In this document: in pieces, positions 60,440-64,000 of the stretch
Layout of the letters: the number at the start of each line of letters is the position of its first letter
How positions within the stretch are numbered: the first letter of the stretch is position 1
Assembly (NCBI RefSeq): GCF_029223545.1
Contig: NZ_CP097870.1
Location: 1,054,001 to 1,118,000, forward strand
Origin: Thauera sp. GDN1
GTDB lineage: Bacteria > Pseudomonadota > Gammaproteobacteria > Burkholderiales > Rhodocyclaceae
Direction of reading: 5' to 3'
Length of the DNA: 64,000 nt
Program-made: the position numbers and the translations under genes
The notes under the pieces: generated by a model
What the model was told of the DNA's origin: nothing
Seen by the model: the letters and a program-made list of their open reading frames with translations, nothing else
The model's database searches: none

Positions 60440-61033
60440 ATGAGCGTTGATCAAAAGATGGACAGCAGCCGCCGCACCCTGCTGCTGGCGACGTCCGCCG
60501 CTGGCGGCGTGGCCGCAGTGGCGACCGCGGTGCCGTTTGTTGCCAGCCTGACGCCGTCCGAGCGCGCCAAGGCAGCCGGTGCTCCGGTGGAAGTGGATGT
60601 GAGCAAGCTCGCGCCGGGCGAGATGATGACTGTGGAATGGCGCGGCAAGCCCGTGTGGATCCTGCGTCGTACCCCCGAGATGCTGGCTTCGCTCGACAAG
60701 ACCGACGACAAGGTCAGCGATCCGGCTTCCGACAAGCCGATGCAGCCCGAGTACGCCAAGAACAAGCATCGTTCGATCAAGCCCGATTACCTCGTTGCCG
60801 TCGGCATCTGCACCCACCTGGGCTGCTCGCCTTCCGAGAAGTTCAAGATGGGCGCCGAGAGCGGCATGGGCGCGGACTGGCCCGGTGGCTTCCTGTGCCC
60901 CTGTCACGGCTCGATCTTCGACCTCGCCGGTCGCGTGTACAGCAGCATGCCCGCGCCCGACAACCTCGAGATTCCGCCGCACCAGTACCTCGCGGACACC
61001 ACCATTCTTGTTGGCGAAGACGGGAAGGCCTAA
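60440..61033 (+). CDS. petA: Ubiquinol-cytochrome c reductase iron-sulfur (Rieske) subunit
   Basis: 197 residues. A Tat-type start (SSRRTLLLATSAAGG) includes the single membrane anchor; the Rieske [2Fe-2S] site is complete with CTHLGC (C124, H126, C129) and CPCHGS (C153, C155, H156). It accepts electrons from ubiquinol in the bc1 complex on the periplasmic side. The ATG at 60440 follows AGAGGG and gives the normal start; the frame is open further upstream but without family similarity. The next gene follows after 3 bases. Confidence 0.96.
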   Translation: MSVDQKMDSSRRTLLLATSAAGGVAAVATAVPFVASLTPSERAKAAGAPVEVDVSKLAPGEMMTVEWRGKPVWILRRTPEMLASLDKTDDKVSDPASDKPMQPEYAKNKHRSIKPDYLVAVGICTHLGCSPSEKFKMGAESGMGADWPGGFLCPCHGSIFDLAGRVYSSMPAPDNLEIPPHQYLADTTILVGEDGKA

Positions 61034-61036
61034 GCG

Positions 61037-62305
61037 ATGACTACGAAATCCCAAGCCGTTCTCAACTGGATCGATGAGCGCTTCCCGCTCACGTCCACCT
61101 GGAAGGCGCATCTGTCCGAGTACTACGCGCCGAAGAACTTCAACTTCTGGTACTTCTTCGGCTCGCTGGCGCTGCTGGTGCTGGTCATCCAGATCGTCAC
61201 CGGCATCTTCCTGGTGATGCACTACAAGCCGGATGCCTCGCTCAACGCCTCAGGTGTGCCGGTGGCCTTCGCCAGCGTCGAGTACATCATGCGCGAGGTG
61301 CCGGGTGGCTGGCTGATCCGCTACCTGCACTCGACCGGTGCCTCGGCCTTCTTCATCGTCGTCTACCTGCACATGTTCCGTGGTCTGCTGTACGGCTCGT
61401 ACCGCAAGCCGCGCGAGCTGATCTGGATCTTCGGCACCCTGATCTTCCTGGTTCTGATGGCCGAGGCCTTCATGGGCTACCTGCTGCCGTGGGGACAGAT
61501 GTCGTTCTGGGGCGCCCAGGTGATCGTGAACCTGTTCTCGGCGATCCCGGTGATCGGTCCGGATCTGTCGCTGGTGATCCGCGGTGACTTCGTCGTCTCC
61601 GACGCCACCCTGAACCGCTTCTTCTCCTTCCACGTCATCGCCGTGCCGCTGGTGCTGATCGGCCTGGTGCTCGCGCACATCGTCGCGCTGCACGAAGTCG
61701 GCTCGAACAACCCCGACGGCGTCGAGATCAAGAAGAAGAAGGATGCGAGCGGCAAGCCGCTCGACGGCATCCCCTTCCACCCGTACTACACGGTGAAGGA
61801 CATCGTCGGCGTCGTGGCCTTCCTGTTCTTCTTCAGCGCGGTGGTGTTCTTCGCGCCCGAAGGCGGCGGCTACTTCCTCGAGTTCAACAACTTCATCCCG
61901 GCCGACCCGCTGAAGACCCCGCCGCACATCGCGCCGGTCTGGTACTTCACGCCCTTCTACTCGATCCTGCGCGCGGTGACCTATCCGCTGTTCGGTCTCG
62001 ATGCGAAGTTCTGGGGTGTGGTGGCGATGGGTGCGTCGGTGGTGATCATCGCCTTCCTGCCCTGGCTGGACCGCAGCCCGGTGAAGTCGATGCGCTACAA
62101 GGGGCCGATCTTCAAGATCGCCGTGGCCATCTTCGTGGTGTGCTTCTTCATCCTCGGCTACCTGGGCGTGCTGCCCCCCACCCCGGGTCGTACGCTGGTG
62201 TCGCAAATCTGCTCGGTGCTGTATTTCGGCTTCTTCCTGCTGATGCCCTGGTACAGCAAGCTCGACAAGTGCAAACCCGAACCGGAAAGGGTGAATTTCA
62301 AATGA
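61037..62305 (+). CDS. petB: Ubiquinol-cytochrome c reductase cytochrome b subunit
   Basis: 422 residues with eight or more membrane helices. The N-terminal helices carry the heme-ligand histidines (GGWLIRYLHSTGASAFFIVVYLHMFRGL region, and HVIAVPLVLIGLVLAHIVALHEVG region). The Qo motif is present as PEGGGYFLEFNNF near PADPLKTPPHIAPVWYFTPFYSILRAV. It oxidises ubiquinol and passes electrons to the Rieske protein and low-potential heme. The stop overlaps the start of petC by 4 bases. Confidence 0.96.
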   Translation: MTTKSQAVLNWIDERFPLTSTWKAHLSEYYAPKNFNFWYFFGSLALLVLVIQIVTGIFLVMHYKPDASLNASGVPVAFASVEYIMREVPGGWLIRYLHSTGASAFFIVVYLHMFRGLLYGSYRKPRELIWIFGTLIFLVLMAEAFMGYLLPWGQMSFWGAQVIVNLFSAIPVIGPDLSLVIRGDFVVSDATLNRFFSFHVIAVPLVLIGLVLAHIVALHEVGSNNPDGVEIKKKKDASGKPLDGIPFHPYYTVKDIVGVVAFLFFFSAVVFFAPEGGGYFLEFNNFIPADPLKTPPHIAPVWYFTPFYSILRAVTYPLFGLDAKFWGVVAMGASVVIIAFLPWLDRSPVKSMRYKGPIFKIAVAIFVVCFFILGYLGVLPPTPGRTLVSQICSVLYFGFFLLMPWYSKLDKCKPEPERVNFK

Positions 62306-63057
62306 AGATGCGTCTACTCAACCTGATCAAGCGAGCGGCGGCGGTGCTGCTGTTCGCGCCGGCGGTCGCGATGGCGGCAGGCGCGGTGCTGCACCTGGAC
62401 AAGGCGCCGGTCAGCAACGACCCGGCGGCCCTCCAGCACGGCGCCAAGCTGTTCGTGAACTACTGCCTGAGCTGCCATAGCGCGAGCTTCATGCGTTACA
62501 ACCAGCTCGAGAACATCGGCCTGGGCGAGCAGGAGATCCGCGACAACCTGATGTTCACCGGCGAGCGCGTCGGCGACCTGATGAAGATCGCGATGCGTCC
62601 GGCGGAGTCGAAGGTGTGGTTCGGTGTCGCGCCCCCCGACCTGACCCTGGTCGCGCGTCAGCGCGCGTCCGAGTTCGGCAGCGGTGCCGACTGGCTGTAC
62701 ACCTACCTGCGCCAGTTCTACCGCGATCCGGCCCGCCCGACCGGCTGGAACAACGTGATCTTCGCCAACGTCGCCATGCCGCACGTGTTCTGGCAGCTCC
62801 AGGGCGAGCAGATCGCCAAGGTGACGCAGAATGCCGACGGCACCACGTCGACCGCGCTCGAGCTGGTGAAGCCGGGCGTGATGTCGCCGGCGGAGTACGA
62901 CAAGGCGGTCGCCGACCTGGTCTCCTTCCTGGTGTGGATGGGCGAGCCGGTGGCCGACAAGCGCAAGACGATCGGCACCGTCGTGCTGATCTTCCTCGCC
63001 GGCCTGTTCGTGCTCAGCTACGCGCTGAAGAAGAACTACTGGAAGGACATTCATTGA
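62302..63057 (+). CDS. petC: Ubiquinol-cytochrome c reductase cytochrome c1
   Basis: 251 residues. A signal peptide (RAAAVLLFAPAVAMAAG) leads the protein to the periplasm. The heme-c site is CLSCH (C55, C58, H59), the axial Met is probably in FANVAMPHVFW, and a C-terminal helix (TIGTVVLIFLAGLFVLSYALKKNYW) anchors it. It receives electrons from the Rieske protein. The ATG overlaps the petB stop. This completes the three-subunit bc1 complex. Confidence 0.96.
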   Translation: MKMRLLNLIKRAAAVLLFAPAVAMAAGAVLHLDKAPVSNDPAALQHGAKLFVNYCLSCHSASFMRYNQLENIGLGEQEIRDNLMFTGERVGDLMKIAMRPAESKVWFGVAPPDLTLVARQRASEFGSGADWLYTYLRQFYRDPARPTGWNNVIFANVAMPHVFWQLQGEQIAKVTQNADGTTSTALELVKPGVMSPAEYDKAVADLVSFLVWMGEPVADKRKTIGTVVLIFLAGLFVLSYALKKNYWKDIH

Positions 63058-63107
63058 TCCCAGTCGCCACGGCCCCGAGGGCCGGTTAGTGCGGTACTGA
63101 CCCAGAC

Positions 63108-63143
63108 GCACCACGCGGTACCGCGTGGTGCGCTTTTGCTTTT
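63108..63143 (+). terminator. Rho-independent terminator after petC
   Basis: GCACCACGCGG (63108-63118) and CCGCGTGGTGC (63121-63131) form a perfect 11-base stem around TA, followed by GCTTTTGCTTTT. It lies 50 bases after petC and 21 bases before sspA, so it separates the two units, at least in part. Confidence 0.85.
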
Positions 63144-63164
63144 GAATTCCGGAGTCGCAACACC

Positions 63165-63761
63165 ATGATGAACCTGTATTCGGGCACGACCGATCCCTTC
63201 AGCCACCGCTGCCGGATCGTGTTGTTCGAGAAGGGCATGGATTTCGAAGTCATCGACGTCGATCTCTACAACAAGCCCGAAGACATCGCCGTGATCAACC
63301 CGTACAACCGCGTCCCGGTCCTCGTCGACCGCGACCTGGTCCTGTACGAGGCCAACATCATCAACGAGTACATCGACGAGCGCTTCCCGCATCCGCAGCT
63401 GATGCCGCCCGACCCGATCATGCGTGCGCGGGCCCGCCAGCTGCTGCACACCTTCGAGCAGGAGCTGTTCACCCACCTCGAGGCGCTGGAAGCCGCGCAG
63501 AAGGGCGTCGACAAGGTCCGCGCCCATGTGCGCGACCACCTGACCCAGCTCGCGCCGGTGTTCACCAAGCAGAAGTACATGCTCGGCGAGGAGTTCTCGA
63601 TGCTCGACGTCGCCATCGCCCCGCTGCTGTGGCGCCTGGAGCACTACGGCATCGAGCTGCCCAAGGCCGCCGCGCCGCTGATGAAGTACGCCGAGCGCAT
63701 CTTCAGCCGTCAGGGTTTCATCGACGCGCTGACCCCGTCCGAAAAGGTCATGCGGCGCTGA
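63165..63761 (+). CDS. sspA: Stringent starvation protein A (glutathione-transferase fold)
   Basis: 198 residues. The thioredoxin-like half starts MNLYSGTTDPFSHRCRIVLFEKGMDFE and has the cis-proline segment NRVPVLVDRDLVLYEANIINEYIDERFPHP; the helical half includes MLGEEFSMLDVAIAPLLWRL. SspA binds RNA polymerase and alters promoter choice under stress. The first ATG of a double ATG follows a GGAG site. It sits between petC and sspB, the usual arrangement in Betaproteobacteria. Confidence 0.94.
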   Translation: MMNLYSGTTDPFSHRCRIVLFEKGMDFEVIDVDLYNKPEDIAVINPYNRVPVLVDRDLVLYEANIINEYIDERFPHPQLMPPDPIMRARARQLLHTFEQELFTHLEALEAAQKGVDKVRAHVRDHLTQLAPVFTKQKYMLGEEFSMLDVAIAPLLWRLEHYGIELPKAAAPLMKYAERIFSRQGFIDALTPSEKVMRR

Positions 63762-63825
63762 TCCGCCCGACCGCAACCAGGCCGTGCCGCGCCCCTGCGG
63801 GCGATGCACGGCCGCCGGAGAGCCG

Positions 63826-64000
63826 ATGAGCACAGTCTCGACCAAGCCCTACCTGATGCGCGCCATCTGGGAATGGTGCGTGGACCAGGGTTTCACGCCC
63901 TACCTCGCCACCCTGGTGGATGAGAATACCCGCGTGCCGCCGGGCTATGCGCGCGACGGCCAGATCGTGCTGAACCTGGCGCCGGACGCCACCGGACAGC
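63826..64000 (+). CDS. sspB: SspB, ClpXP specificity-enhancing factor (3' truncated by window edge)
   Basis: 58 complete codons are present: MSTVSTKPYLMRAIWEWCVD then LTP-like segment (GFTPYLATLVDEN) and VPPGYARDGQIVLNLAPDAT. This is the start of SspB, which tethers ssrA-tagged proteins to the ClpXP protease. GGAGAG lies just before the ATG, and the gene follows sspA by 64 bases. The rest lies beyond the window. Confidence 0.92.
   Translation, partial: MSTVSTKPYLMRAIWEWCVDQGFTPYLATLVDENTRVPPGYARDGQIVLNLAPDATGQ

Overview
This window is GC-rich chromosomal DNA of a betaproteobacterium. The Rieske/cytochrome b/cytochrome c1 - sspA - sspB order, the dnaX-ybaB-recR order and the many exosortase A (XrtA) families point to Rhodocyclales, close to Thauera, Azoarcus or Zoogloea. 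Genus level is inference. I see no tRNA, rRNA, CRISPR array, prophage or intact insertion sequence.

Layout. 1-1941: end of pilS and all of pilR (type IV pilus two-component system). 2027-3436: MBL-fold/beta-CASP RNA-processing type protein. 3545-3560: possible sigma-54 promoter. 3668-18413: XrtA exopolysaccharide core, one strand, often with 4-base overlaps: export lipoprotein, chain-length determinant, tyrosine autokinase, outer-membrane barrel, ATPase, wecB, deacetylase, FemAB-like protein, glycosyltransferase, exosortase A/EpsI, glycosyltransferase, amidotransferase. 18370-19023: two copies of a palindrome flanking toxin-antitoxin debris, then an orphan MNT nucleotidyltransferase. 19020-21930: lower-GC GT39/GtrA/GtrB glycan-modification module. 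21963-27961: two more glycosyltransferases, a CapK-like adenylate-forming enzyme, an O-ligase and a second deacetylase. 28028-35584 (minus strand): strain-variable block with asparagine-synthase-like protein, flippase, methyltransferase, GNAT/FemAB-like protein, DegT aminotransferase and glycosyltransferase, its first part clearly lower in GC. 35738-37670: acyl carrier protein and two exosortase-associated alpha/beta hydrolases. 37699-42202: TPR protein, two acyltransferase-like proteins, third deacetylase, ATP-grasp ligase. 42439-46552: broken XRE antitoxin, UDP-glucose dehydrogenase, large O-antigen-ligase-like protein. 46831-55393: small unknown, exosortase-associated PLP decarboxylase, membrane protein plus DUF59 protein, Uma2 nuclease, second Cys-less asparagine-synthase-like protein, beta-helix protein, exosortase-associated acyl-CoA ligase. 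55570-64000: cfa, dnaX, ybaB, recR, petABC, sspA and the start of sspB (housekeeping).

How it fits together. The core genes make, polymerise, export and modify an exopolysaccharide and sort PEP-CTERM proteins, the system linked to floc formation in activated-sludge Betaproteobacteria. No PEP-CTERM substrate, no initiating polyprenyl-phosphate sugar transferase and no PrsK/PrsR pair is in the window, so the locus is incomplete here. The most interesting under-described part is the scattered set of carrier protein, acyl-activating ligase, PLP decarboxylase, Cys-elbow hydrolase with a pseudo-hydrolase partner, and two asparagine-synthase-like enzymes lacking the glutaminase cysteine. Together with several FemAB/GNAT-like proteins this suggests a carrier-bound amine or amino-acid decoration route for the polymer or for a small molecule. 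Two DNA-level oddities stand out: REP-type palindromes, including copies read through inside dnaX, and a different palindrome that supplies the in-frame tails of two genes.
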